NCBI GenBank assembly: GCA_014762635.1
Contig: JABURR010000055.1
Location: 1-64,000, forward strand
DNA from: Paracoccaceae bacterium
GTDB taxonomy: Bacteria; Pseudomonadota; Alphaproteobacteria; Rhodobacterales; Rhodobacteraceae
Length of the DNA: 64,000 nucleotides
Reading direction: 5' to 3'
Shown: piece by piece, positions 33,873 through 41,127 of the stretch
Numbering within the stretch: position 1 is the stretch's first letter
Layout: each line of letters begins with the position of its first letter
The notes under the pieces: generated by a model
The model's input: the letters and a program-made list of their open reading frames with translations, nothing else
Databases searched by the model: none
What the model was told of the DNA's origin: nothing
Program-made: the position numbers and the translations under genes

Positions 33873-35027
33873 CTAGCCTCCCGCGACAGCCTTATCCGTC
33901 TTTGGCGTCCCCGAAGCTTCACCCCAGAGGTCATTTGTACGGTAAACAAGCATCAGCAAGGACAGGAATATCCAGAAATAGGACGAACCAAGGGTCAACA
34001 TCGAAATCGTGTGGTCGGGTGAGGTCCATACGAAAACTTCGAGCGGGATGACCATTCCGAGCCCAGCGATCAATCCGTAGATCTCACGTCGCTGCCATGC
34101 ATGAACCATGATCGGCGCGAGGAAGAGCGCATACTGTCCCCAGGCGATCGGTGACGCGAGCAGCGACATGATCAGGGCGTAGGCTGAAATCTTGAGCTTG
34201 GATGGGCGTTTCACGAACGCGATGTATGCGGTCAGAACCAAGAGAAATGCGCTAAGCGGGGTACCGGCCTCAGGGATGCCGAGACGGACGAGAAACCCGC
34301 CGAGGGAACCATTTGTGGGAAACGCGGCTCGAGACTCTTCACTTGCGAGCAACTCGAACCATTGAACATAGGTTTCGACGCCGTAAACAGAGATTGAAAC
34401 CAGAACCAACAGAAACGTGGTTGCCAGACTTGACAGAGCAATCCGATAGTGTCCGGCGCAAAACAATAGCACCGGCCATACAAGGAAATTGGGTTTGATG
34501 GCCGCGATAAACCCGATCAAAATCCCGGCAACAACCAAGTTCTGATTTCGACGGATCAAAACCCAAGCCGTCGCAGATGCCAAGGCCAATGGCATGTAGA
34601 TCTGCCCGAGGTGAAGTGTGTCCCAAAGGGCGGCAAGTGCGACGAGCCACAGAACCATCGTGCTCTCGATACGATCCGAATATTGCCGACAAAGCAGGAT
34701 GATCAGTGCGATTGCAAAAGACAAAGAGATCCACCACCAAATCATGAATGCTGTGGCAATGGGGAAAGTTGAAAGCAACTCGAAAAGCGGGAGTGCCGTT
34801 GGCGGATTTAGGTTGTTGTTGACGCCTGTAAACCATTCGGTTCGCACGCGAAACGTCAGGTCATATACGCCGTAGGGGTTCAGCCCTTCGGCGGCCGCGG
34901 CTCCCGAGGCGTAAAAGCTGCCGAAATCCAGCGCGCCCCAGATAGGCAACCCCCACACGACACTGAAGGGCAGGCAGAAACAGTAGAAGACGAGTTCAAT
35001 GAAGATTCGAAGATGCCTGACCGACAT
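33873..35027 (-). CDS. GT87-like polyprenol-phosphate mannosyltransferase-type membrane protein
   Basis: This 384-residue protein has about ten transmembrane helices and fits the GT87 (DUF2029) family of GT-C glycosyltransferases that use polyprenyl-phosphate sugars. The early part GALDFGSFYASGAAAAEGLN carries the Asp-containing luminal loop, and NLNPPTALPLFELLSTFPIA and GFIAAIKPNFLVWPVLLF follow. The gene is visibly less GC-rich than its neighbours and uses many A/T-ending codons, which suggests recent transfer. It stands alone between the flavin reductase and soxT; the acceptor is unknown. Confidence 0.75.
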   Translation of the reverse strand: MSVRHLRIFIELVFYCFCLPFSVVWGLPIWGALDFGSFYASGAAAAEGLNPYGVYDLTFRVRTEWFTGVNNNLNPPTALPLFELLSTFPIATAFMIWWWISLSFAIALIILLCRQYSDRIESTMVLWLVALAALWDTLHLGQIYMPLALASATAWVLIRRNQNLVVAGILIGFIAAIKPNFLVWPVLLFCAGHYRIALSSLATTFLLVLVSISVYGVETYVQWFELLASEESRAAFPTNGSLGGFLVRLGIPEAGTPLSAFLLVLTAYIAFVKRPSKLKISAYALIMSLLASPIAWGQYALFLAPIMVHAWQRREIYGLIAGLGMVIPLEVFVWTSPDHTISMLTLGSSYFWIFLSLLMLVYRTNDLWGEASGTPKTDKAVAGG

Positions 35028-35165
35028 GGGAGGTCCCTAGTTTTTGGACGCGAAAATTTTCGGACAATACTTCCGACAAGATGCGCGAGGGTCTTTTTCA
35101 TGTTCTCCGCTATCTTAGGAAGATCGAGCGGGGCAAGTCGTTTCGGTCACCAATTACCCATAGTT

Positions 35166-35196
35166 GCCTTGATCTGACACTTGGCCGGATCAAGGC
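35166..35196. repeat. Inverted repeat between GT87 gene and soxT
   Basis: GCCTTGATC (35166-35174) and GATCAAGGC (35188-35196) are perfect 9-bp arms around 13 nt. It lies about 75 bp past the soxT stop on the minus strand and lacks a T-run in that sense. Apart from this repeat, I see nothing in the 242-bp gap. Confidence 0.5.
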
Positions 35197-35269
35197 GTGT
35201 CTGGATCAAGCAATCGATCGCGTTCGCTTCGGCAGGTCGCGCCACGGTCGTCCGGGTGGATCGCAATGC

Positions 35270-36325
35270 TCACTCCGCGATGGCGAAGCCCTCGATCAAC
35301 TGCCTGAGCCCGAAGGCCGCGCCTGCGAAGACGGCCGCCATTGTGACAGGGGCGCTGATCGCCAGGAGCGAGAAGGCGGAAAGCCCCTGACCGACGGTGC
35401 AGCCCATGGCGACAACGGCACCCACGCCCATCAGCGCGGCGCCGATGATCTGGCGGCGCAGTTCGCGCGGGTCCTCGCAGGCTTCCCAGCGGAAATGGCC
35501 CTTGATGAGCGAGCCGACGAAAGCCCCCAGCAGAACGCCCGCAACCGAGCCGACGCCGAAGGACAGGCCGCCGCCCGACGAGGTCATCAGGTAAAGGATC
35601 GTCTCGCCCAGCGGCGAGGAGAAGGTATGCGAGGAAACCGGGATTTCTCCGAAGCTTTCATACTCGAGCCAGGTGGTTCCCAACCAGCCCGACACGATGG
35701 CAAGGCCCACCACGACCGACCAGAAGACTGTCTTGGGCGACTTGAGGAACTCGCGCGAGGCGAGGGCGCCGAGCAGGATCGCGATGCCAAGCACAACCCC
35801 GATCAGCGTGACCGAAAGGCCCGTGCCATGGGAAATAAGGTGCGCGATACCAGTATTGCGGACCTCGCCCGGATCGGCGGGCCAGATCGCCACGCGCCAA
35901 GCCGCAAGCGGGCCGGAGACCGTGATATAGGCGGTGATGCCCATCACCAGTACGATCACGAAGGACCGCAGATCGCCGCCACCAAGCCGTGCCAGCGCGC
36001 CGAAACCGCAGTTGCCAGCCAGCGCCATGCCATAGCCGAAGACGAGGCCGCCAAGGATGCTGGCCAGCGGATGCCAGGCTAGGGCCAGGTACATGCTGGC
36101 TCCGGCATTGATCAAATCGCGACTGGAAAGAAGGAAGGAGCCGATCACGGCGACCCCGATGGCGACGCCCCACATGCGCAGGCGCACGGTGCTGCCCTGA
36201 TAAAGCGCGTCTTCGATCGCGCCGAGCGTACAGAACCGGCCGAAACGCGCAGCCAGGCCCAGAAGGCTTCCGCCAAACAATCCTACCAGCGCCGCAAGCG
36301 CTGGTTCACTCAAGACACTCAACAT
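35270..36325 (-). CDS. soxT: SoxT, YeeE/YedE-family sulfur-compound transporter
   Basis: This 351-residue inner-membrane protein belongs to the YeeE/YedE family (PF04143), whose members import thiosulfate or sulfur-containing ions. The two symmetric Cys motifs are AGNCGFGALARLGGGDLRSF and GCTVGQGLSAFSLLAISAP, each on a membrane helix. I prefer ATG 36325, with GGAG upstream, over GTG 36340. It is the last gene of the soxS-soxR-soxT minus-strand set, 33 bp after soxR; in Paracoccus soxT has the same place. Its exact substrate here is inferred. Confidence 0.85.
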   Translation of the reverse strand: MLSVLSEPALAALVGLFGGSLLGLAARFGRFCTLGAIEDALYQGSTVRLRMWGVAIGVAVIGSFLLSSRDLINAGASMYLALAWHPLASILGGLVFGYGMALAGNCGFGALARLGGGDLRSFVIVLVMGITAYITVSGPLAAWRVAIWPADPGEVRNTGIAHLISHGTGLSVTLIGVVLGIAILLGALASREFLKSPKTVFWSVVVGLAIVSGWLGTTWLEYESFGEIPVSSHTFSSPLGETILYLMTSSGGGLSFGVGSVAGVLLGAFVGSLIKGHFRWEACEDPRELRRQIIGAALMGVGAVVAMGCTVGQGLSAFSLLAISAPVTMAAVFAGAAFGLRQLIEGFAIAE

Positions 36326-36358
36326 TCCCGAAGGCTCCACGCTTGGAGAGTGGGGGTA

Positions 36359-36673
36359 CTACCCGTTGTTCTTAGCGTCTTGGACCGGTTTACAGAAGAG
36401 TTCGTAGACGACTCCCAGAACTTTTTCGGGGCGTTCGTCTGCAAGGGAGTAGTAGATCGTCTTGCCGTCGCGGCGCGGGGTGACAAGACCTTCGAGCCTG
36501 AGGCGCGCCAATTGCTGCGACACGGCCGCCTGCCGAGCCGAAAGAAGCTCTTCCAGTTCGGTGACCGACTTTTCGCCCGAGACAAGGTGGCAGAGGATCA
36601 TCAGCCGACCCTCGTGACTGAGGGCCTTGAGAAACGCCGAGGCGTCACAGGCGTTCTGCATCATCATTTCCAT
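36359..36673 (-). CDS. soxR: SoxR, ArsR-family repressor of the sox genes
   Basis: This is an ArsR/SmtB winged-helix repressor: ALSHEGRLMILCHLVSGEKS, then LLSARQAAVSQQLARLRLEG with the recognition helix, then DGKTIYYSLAD. With the start at ATG 36673 it has 104 residues. Cys28 and Cys94 are 66 residues apart, the same spacing as the persulfide-sensing pairs of BigR (42/108) and SqrR (41/107), so it probably senses reactive sulfur. A longer frame to 36820 exists, but its added part lacks the gene's codon bias. In related sox loci SoxR binds between soxS/soxV and soxW/soxX. Confidence 0.9.
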   Translation of the reverse strand: MEMMMQNACDASAFLKALSHEGRLMILCHLVSGEKSVTELEELLSARQAAVSQQLARLRLEGLVTPRRDGKTIYYSLADERPEKVLGVVYELFCKPVQDAKNNG

Positions 36674-36867
36674 GTCTTCTTCGGGCAAGTCCTTGGAAAA
36701 CTTCGGAAAATTTGAGAATTGCGTTTGATCGTCCACGAGAGCCTGCAATCTTTTGTTACTATTGATCTGGTGAAACCATCCCCCGGGGCCATCACTTCGG
36801 CCCGCGCGCAACTCATACATACACTTATCAGGATACGCGAAAACGAGAAAATAACAAGAATTGCCGT

Positions 36868-36907
36868 CCAGAGCTGCGACTCTGGTCGGGGTAAGGTATT
36901 CCTTACC
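36868..36907. repeat. Two adjacent perfect inverted repeats between soxS and soxR
   Basis: CCAGAG-CTGCGA-CTCTGG (36868-36885) and GGTAAGG-TATT-CCTTACC (36890-36907) lie 5 bp apart in the soxS-soxR gap. The second, with a 4-bp centre and 7-bp arms, looks like an operator or a short hairpin. In minus sense no T-run follows. They could separate soxS from soxR expression. Confidence 0.5.
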
Positions 36908-36968
36908 TGAGCATGGAAGGGGGCAGCGCGAAAACCGGCGAAATTGTCACAGGTTTGCGTGGCCCGGT

Positions 36969-37361
36969 TCAATTGACGAGATCTTGATTTGTGGCGTCGG
37001 GCGGCAGCTCCGCCTCGATCAGGCGGGTCAGAAGACCCCAGAAGAAATCCTCACCCGGGTAGCCTTCGATTCGGCCCAGTTCCTGCCCCTCGTGGACAAG
37101 GACGAATGTCGGCGTGAAGACCACTGGCCGCGCGAAGGTGTCAGCGCTGCGCGCCTCGGAAATGTCCATGCGCGTCAGCGGCGCGGCCCGGCCTTCCTCT
37201 GTTCTCGGATAGATCGGGGCGATCTCGCGGTTCCACTTGGCGCACCAGGCGCAGCCGTGTTCCTCGACCATGACGAGTTCCGCCGCAGTGGCGCCATGCG
37301 CCCCTAGCGAAGCGAATGCCAGGCCCACCGTCAGAGCCATCTTGCGCAGCGAAGAAATCAT
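36969..37361 (-). CDS. soxS: SoxS, periplasmic thioredoxin-like protein
   Basis: This 130-residue secreted thiol-disulfide protein keeps SoxY reactivable. A signal peptide (MALTVGLAFASLGAHGATAA) precedes the thioredoxin-like redox motif with Cys37 and Cys40 (EEHGCAWCAKWNREI) and the cis-Pro region VVFTPTFVLVHEG. It diverges from soxV with 70 bp between the starts, where an operator-like repeat lies. In Paracoccus SoxS reactivates SoxYZ and receives electrons through SoxV-like CcdA proteins. Confidence 0.92.
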   Translation of the reverse strand: MISSLRKMALTVGLAFASLGAHGATAAELVMVEEHGCAWCAKWNREIAPIYPRTEEGRAAPLTRMDISEARSADTFARPVVFTPTFVLVHEGQELGRIEGYPGEDFFWGLLTRLIEAELPPDATNQDLVN

Positions 37362-37378
37362 CTGGACCTGAACTCCCT

Positions 37379-37416
37379 TTGATGCATAGAGTAATTAGAA
37401 TGTAACTATTTATCAA
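37379..37416. promoter_or_regulatory. Operator-like inverted repeat between soxS and soxV
   Basis: TTGATGCATAG (37379-37389) and CTATTTATCAA (37406-37416) pair with two mismatches around an AT-rich 16-nt core that contains ATTAGAATG. It lies centrally in the soxS-soxV gap. In related sox loci this gap is a known SoxR-binding region, so this is the expected site. On the minus strand it shares TACATTCT with the site before the YeeE/YedE operon. Confidence 0.6.
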
Positions 37417-37431
37417 GTCGGGGGGCGCGAC

Positions 37432-38175
37432 GTGTTCGATGTGTCGCTCTTGGGCGCGTTTCTTGGCGGGCTGGTGGTGTTCTTTTCCCCCTGCATCCTG
37501 CCGATCGTGCCCTTCTACCTGTCCTACATGGCCGGGGTCGGGATGCGCGAGATCTCGGGGGAGGGCGACCTGCCGCCCGGGGTGCGCGCACGCGCATTGG
37601 TCTCGTCGGTCATGTTCTCGCTGGGAATCATCACCGTGTTCGTCCTGCTGGGGGCGGCGGCGTTCTCGGCCAGCCAGGTGTTTCGTTCCTACCAGGACGA
37701 GTTCCGCTTCGTGGCGGCTGGGATCGTCTTCGTCATGGGGCTGCATTTCCTCGGGGTGATCCGGATCCCGATCCTGGACCGGCAATTCCATATTGAGGCC
37801 GGGGACACGCGCAATATGGCGCCGCTGAGTTCCTACCTGGTGGGGCTGGCCTTTGCCGCGGGCTGGACGCCCTGCGTTGGCGGCGTGTTGACGGCAGTCG
37901 TCTTCACGGCAAGCGTCGAGGAAACCGCGTTTCGCGGGCTCTTGCTGCTGTTGGTCTTCGGGGTGGGAATGACCTCACCCTTCGTCATCGCCGCGCTATT
38001 TATCCGCCCGTTCCTGAAGTTCGCCGCACGATTCAGGCGGCACCTTGGGAAGGTCGAGAAAGTCATGGGAGCGCTGCTCATCCTGTTCGCCTGGCTTATC
38101 TTCAGCGGGTCGGTCAACGCGATCGCGAACTGGATGATCGAGATGTTCCCGGTGTTCACCACGATCGGATCATAG
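37432..38175 (+). CDS. soxV: SoxV, CcdA-type membrane thiol transporter
   Basis: SoxV carries electrons from cytosolic thioredoxin across the membrane to SoxW and other periplasmic thiol proteins. The 247-residue protein has six transmembrane helices of the DsbD/CcdA type, with the redox cysteines in FFSPCILPIVPFYLSY (Cys21) and AGWTPCVGG (Cys148). It starts on GTG 37432 with GGGGGG upstream. soxW follows after 12 bp. It is the first gene of the plus-strand sox set. Confidence 0.93.
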   Translation: MFDVSLLGAFLGGLVVFFSPCILPIVPFYLSYMAGVGMREISGEGDLPPGVRARALVSSVMFSLGIITVFVLLGAAAFSASQVFRSYQDEFRFVAAGIVFVMGLHFLGVIRIPILDRQFHIEAGDTRNMAPLSSYLVGLAFAAGWTPCVGGVLTAVVFTASVEETAFRGLLLLLVFGVGMTSPFVIAALFIRPFLKFAARFRRHLGKVEKVMGALLILFAWLIFSGSVNAIANWMIEMFPVFTTIGS

Positions 38176-38187
38176 GAGGAGGTTCCG

Positions 38188-38772
38188 ATGCCAAGATTGA
38201 TTCTTGCCGCTTTGGCGGCTCTGGTTCTGGCGCTTCCGGCCCAGGCCGTTCAGATGGGTGATGACGGTCTGCACAAGACCGACTGGATGCGCACCACCTT
38301 CATGGATTTGCGCGAGGACCTTGCCGATGCCAATGCCGAGGGCAAGCGTCTGCTGCTGCTGGTCGAGCAGCGCGGCTGCATCTACTGCCGCAAGATGCAC
38401 GAGGAAGTTTTCCCGACCCCCGAGATCGACGCCTACATCCGCGAGAACTACTTCGTCGTTCAGGTCAACATGTTCGGCGATGTAGAGATGACCGACTTCG
38501 ATGGAGAGGCACTGAGCGAGCGGGACATGATCATGAAGTGGGGAATCATCTTCACCCCGACCATGATGTTCTTCCCCGAATCCGTGCCCGATGGCGTTTC
38601 CGCAGGGGATGCCGCGGTGGCCACTATGCCCGGTGCCTTCGGCAAGGGCACCACGCTGAACCTGCTGACCTGGGTCGTCGAGCATGGCTACGAGACCGAC
38701 GAGAATTTTCAGAAATATCATGCTCGTAAGGTCGAGGAGCGGCAGTCGGGGATCGCTAGTGGCGACGAATGA
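38188..38772 (+). CDS. soxW: SoxW, periplasmic thioredoxin
   Basis: This 194-residue secreted thioredoxin is the partner of SoxV. A signal peptide (LILAALAALVLALPAQA) precedes the motif VEQRGCIYCRKMHEEVF with Cys64 and Cys67, and the cis-Pro loop is WGIIFTPTMMFFPE. The ribosome-binding site AGGAGG lies about 6 nt before ATG 38188. A 102-bp gap with an operator-like palindrome separates it from soxX. Confidence 0.92.
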   Translation: MPRLILAALAALVLALPAQAVQMGDDGLHKTDWMRTTFMDLREDLADANAEGKRLLLLVEQRGCIYCRKMHEEVFPTPEIDAYIRENYFVVQVNMFGDVEMTDFDGEALSERDMIMKWGIIFTPTMMFFPESVPDGVSAGDAAVATMPGAFGKGTTLNLLTWVVEHGYETDENFQKYHARKVEERQSGIASGDE

Positions 38773-38786
38773 GGTTTTTACCAGCC

Positions 38787-38816
38787 GATTAAATATTCTG
38801 CTATATGAATTTAATC
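38787..38816. promoter_or_regulatory. SoxR-type operator upstream of soxX
   Basis: GATTAAATATTC, eight bases (TGCTATAT), then GAATTTAATC form a near-perfect AT-rich palindrome. It has the ATTC-N8-GAAT plan of BigR/SqrR-class ArsR operators and lies in the soxW-soxX gap, where SoxR binding is known in relatives. The soxX start is 59 bp downstream, so it should overlap the main soxXYZABCD promoter (a possible -35, TTGCGT, is at 38817). Confidence 0.75.
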
Positions 38817-38874
38817 TTGCGTAAAATGCAGACGGTGCGCTACGGTATACGCCACAGCGAGAATGGGAGGACAC

Positions 38875-39348
38875 ATGAAAGTTCTGGCGCTGACATTTGT
38901 AGGAGGTTTCGTTGCGGCCGGGCTCGCCGGCGCGGGGACTGTTGCCCCGGGTGACGTCGTGTTTGATGATTACGGCGCTATCGCAGAGCCTCTGACGACG
39001 ACGCCGGGTGATCCCGAAAAGGGGCGCGCGGTGATGAACAAGGGGTCGGGCAACTGCATTGCCTGTCACCAGGTGACCGATCTGAGCGAACTTGCCTTCC
39101 ACGGCGAGATCGGACCGTCGCTTGACGGGGTTGCGGATCGTTGGACCGAAGCGGATCTGCGCGGCATCGTGGCCAATGCCAAGATGATGTTCCCGGGCAC
39201 GATGATGCCGGCCTTCTACAAGGTCGAAGGTTTCACGCGCCCCGGTGACGGCTACACCGGCAAGGCCGCGAAAGGCCCTCTCGAGCCGCTGCTCACTGCG
39301 CAGCAGATCGAGGACGTGGTCGCTTATCTGCTGACGCTCCAAGAGTGA
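38875..39348 (+). CDS. soxX: SoxX, sulfur-oxidising monoheme cytochrome c
   Basis: SoxX pairs with SoxA to attach thiosulfate oxidatively to SoxY in the periplasm and passes the electrons on. The 157-residue protein has a signal peptide (VLALTFVGGFVAAGLAG) and one c-type heme site (Cys61, Cys64, His65 in GNCIACHQV). The Met ligand is likely in PGTMMPAFYKVEG. ATG 38875 has GGGAGG 6 nt upstream. It heads the soxXYZABCD set. Confidence 0.94.
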   Translation: MKVLALTFVGGFVAAGLAGAGTVAPGDVVFDDYGAIAEPLTTTPGDPEKGRAVMNKGSGNCIACHQVTDLSELAFHGEIGPSLDGVADRWTEADLRGIVANAKMMFPGTMMPAFYKVEGFTRPGDGYTGKAAKGPLEPLLTAQQIEDVVAYLLTLQE

Positions 39349-39379
39349 TCGGCAGGGATCGAATTATCAGGAGAACGAT

Positions 39380-39796
39380 ATGAACCTTTCCAGAAGAGAA
39401 GCCCTTGCACTGGGTCTCGGCGCGGGCGTCATGGCCTTCCTGCCGTTCCGTGCGACTGCGGCCGTCGAAGATGACATCGCCGCGTTCACCGGCGGTGCCG
39501 CGACCACCGAAGGCGGCCTGACCCTGACCGCCCCGGAGATTGCTGAGAACGGCAACACTGTTCCGATCTCGGTCGACGCGCCGGGCGCGGTGTCCGTACT
39601 GGTGCTGGCCGCTGGCAACCCGAACCCGGGCGTTGCGACCTTCAACTTCGGACCGCTTGCCGCGTCGCAGTCGGCTTCGACCCGTATTCGTCTCGCTGGT
39701 ACCCAAGACGTGGTTGCCATCGCGAAAATGGCGGATGGCAGCTTCGTGAAAGCCAGCCAAACCGTGAAAGTTACTATCGGCGGCTGCGGCGGCTGA
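39380..39796 (+). CDS. soxY: SoxY, sulfur-carrier protein
   Basis: SoxY carries the sulfur substrate covalently on its C-terminal Cys in the periplasm. The 138-residue precursor has a Tat-type signal (LSRREALALGLGAGVMAFLP) and ends in the diagnostic KVTIGGCGG, with Cys136 as the carrier thiol on a flexible arm. soxZ follows 17 bp later, matching the SoxYZ heterodimer. Confidence 0.97.
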   Translation: MNLSRREALALGLGAGVMAFLPFRATAAVEDDIAAFTGGAATTEGGLTLTAPEIAENGNTVPISVDAPGAVSVLVLAAGNPNPGVATFNFGPLAASQSASTRIRLAGTQDVVAIAKMADGSFVKASQTVKVTIGGCGG

Positions 39797-39813
39797 GTAG
39801 AGGAGATAGAGTT

Positions 39814-40143
39814 ATGGCATCTGGTGTAAGACCCCGCGTCAAAGTCCCGAAGACCGCCTCTGCAGGCGAAGCGGTGACCCTGAAGACCCTCATCAGCCAC
39901 AAGATGGAATCGGGTCAGCGCAAAGACAGCGATGGCAACGTGATCCCGCGTTCGATCATCAATCGCTTCACCTGCGATTTCAACGGTCAGAACGTCATCG
40001 ACGTGACGCTCGAGCCCGCGATTTCCACGAACCCGTATTTCGAGTTCGAGGCGACCGTGCCGGAAAGCGGCGAGTTCAAGTTCACCTGGTACGATGATGA
40101 CGGCTCCGTCTACGAGGACTCGGCCGAAATCACCGTCGCTTAA
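39814..40143 (+). CDS. soxZ: SoxZ, partner of SoxY
   Basis: This 109-residue protein has an immunoglobulin-like fold and lacks its own export signal, so it is co-exported with Tat-dependent SoxY. Typical stretches are RPRVKVPKTASAGEAVTLKT, LISHKMESGQRKDSDGN and KFTWYDDDGSVYEDSAEITV. AGGAG lies upstream of ATG 39814. SoxYZ presents the bound substrate to SoxXA, SoxB and SoxCD. Confidence 0.96.
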   Translation: MASGVRPRVKVPKTASAGEAVTLKTLISHKMESGQRKDSDGNVIPRSIINRFTCDFNGQNVIDVTLEPAISTNPYFEFEATVPESGEFKFTWYDDDGSVYEDSAEITVA

Positions 40144-40168
40144 TCGCACGTCGTCAGGGAGGAAAAAT

Positions 40169-41032
40169 ATGAGTGTTGTTGTTAAGCGTGTGACGGCGAT
40201 GCTGGCACTGGGGGGGGCGGTTCTGGCTTCTGCTCCTGCCTTTGCCGATGCGGACGAGGACAACCTGGTCATCAATGGCGATATCGCCATCGTCACCGAG
40301 GCGAAAGCTCCGGCCCACATGGAGTATGTCGACACGATCTATTCCGGCTGGCGTTTCCGTTCGGACGAGACCCAAGTCATGCAGGCGGACGATTTCGACA
40401 ACCCCGGCATGATCGGTGTTGAGAACGCCATGGAGAAGTGGGCCGCGGTGGACGGCAGCGAGGGCAAGAGCTGTGCCTCGTGCCACGGTGATGCCGAGGA
40501 GTCGATGGTTGGCGTGCGTCCGGTCTATCCGAAGTGGAACGAGGAAGCGCAGGAAGTGCGCACCCTTGAGATGCAGGTCAACGACTGCCGCGAAAATCGC
40601 ATGGGCGCCGAGAAGTGGGGCTATACCAGCGGTTCCATGGTGGACATGGTTGCACTGATCACCTCGGTCTCGCGTGGCATGCCTGTCAGCGTTGCCATCG
40701 ATGGTCCCGTCGCCGAGACCTGGGAGCAGGGCAAAGAGCTCTACTACTCCCGGACCGGTCAGCTGGAACTGTCCTGCGCGAACTGCCACGAGGACAACTA
40801 CGGCAACATGATCCGGGCCGACCACCTGTCCCAGGGGCAGATCAACGGCTTCCCGGTGTATCGCCTGAAGAACACCAAGCTGAACGGTGTGCATGCTCGC
40901 TTCAAGGGATGTGTGCGCGACACCATGGCTGAGACCTACAGCCCGGGCAGCGCCGAATTCGTGGCGCTTGAGCTCTACGTCGCCTCGCGCGGCAACGGTC
41001 TGTCGGTCGAAGGCCCGTCGGTTCGTAACTAA
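40169..41032 (+). CDS. soxA: SoxA, diheme cytochrome c
   Basis: SoxA is the catalytic subunit of SoxXA. The 287-residue precursor has a signal peptide (VTAMLALGGAVLASAPAFA) and two heme sites: Cys102/Cys105/His106 (GKSCASCHGD) and Cys203/Cys206 (ELSCANCHED). The active-site Cys248 lies in RFKGCVRDTMAE and ligates the heme as a persulfide in known SoxA proteins. ATG 40169 has AGGGAGG upstream. A strong hairpin sits 8 bp after the stop. Confidence 0.96.
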   Translation: MSVVVKRVTAMLALGGAVLASAPAFADADEDNLVINGDIAIVTEAKAPAHMEYVDTIYSGWRFRSDETQVMQADDFDNPGMIGVENAMEKWAAVDGSEGKSCASCHGDAEESMVGVRPVYPKWNEEAQEVRTLEMQVNDCRENRMGAEKWGYTSGSMVDMVALITSVSRGMPVSVAIDGPVAETWEQGKELYYSRTGQLELSCANCHEDNYGNMIRADHLSQGQINGFPVYRLKNTKLNGVHARFKGCVRDTMAETYSPGSAEFVALELYVASRGNGLSVEGPSVRN

Positions 41033-41040
41033 ATCTTCTG

Positions 41041-41067
41041 CCCCGCGCGGGAATTTCCTGCGCGGGG
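41041..41067 (+). terminator. GC-rich hairpin between soxA and soxB
   Basis: CCCCGCGC (41041-41048) and GCGCGGGG (41060-41067) form a perfect 8-bp stem that can extend inwards, followed by TTTCTCG. It should act as a partial terminator or as a 3' stabiliser inside the sox operon, so soxBCD may be expressed less than soxXYZA or may have a second promoter. Confidence 0.65.
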
Positions 41068-41127
41068 TTTCTCGCATCTAACGTATGCAAAAAATCGAAT
41101 GTTAATCTGGAACACGGACGTATCGCA

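Noticed and set aside
37379-37416. FNR box (TTGAT-N4-ATCAA) in the soxS-soxV gap
   Set aside because: TTGAT and ATCAA halves are present but about 28 bp apart, not 4, so FNR-type binding is not supported; an ArsR-type site fits better.
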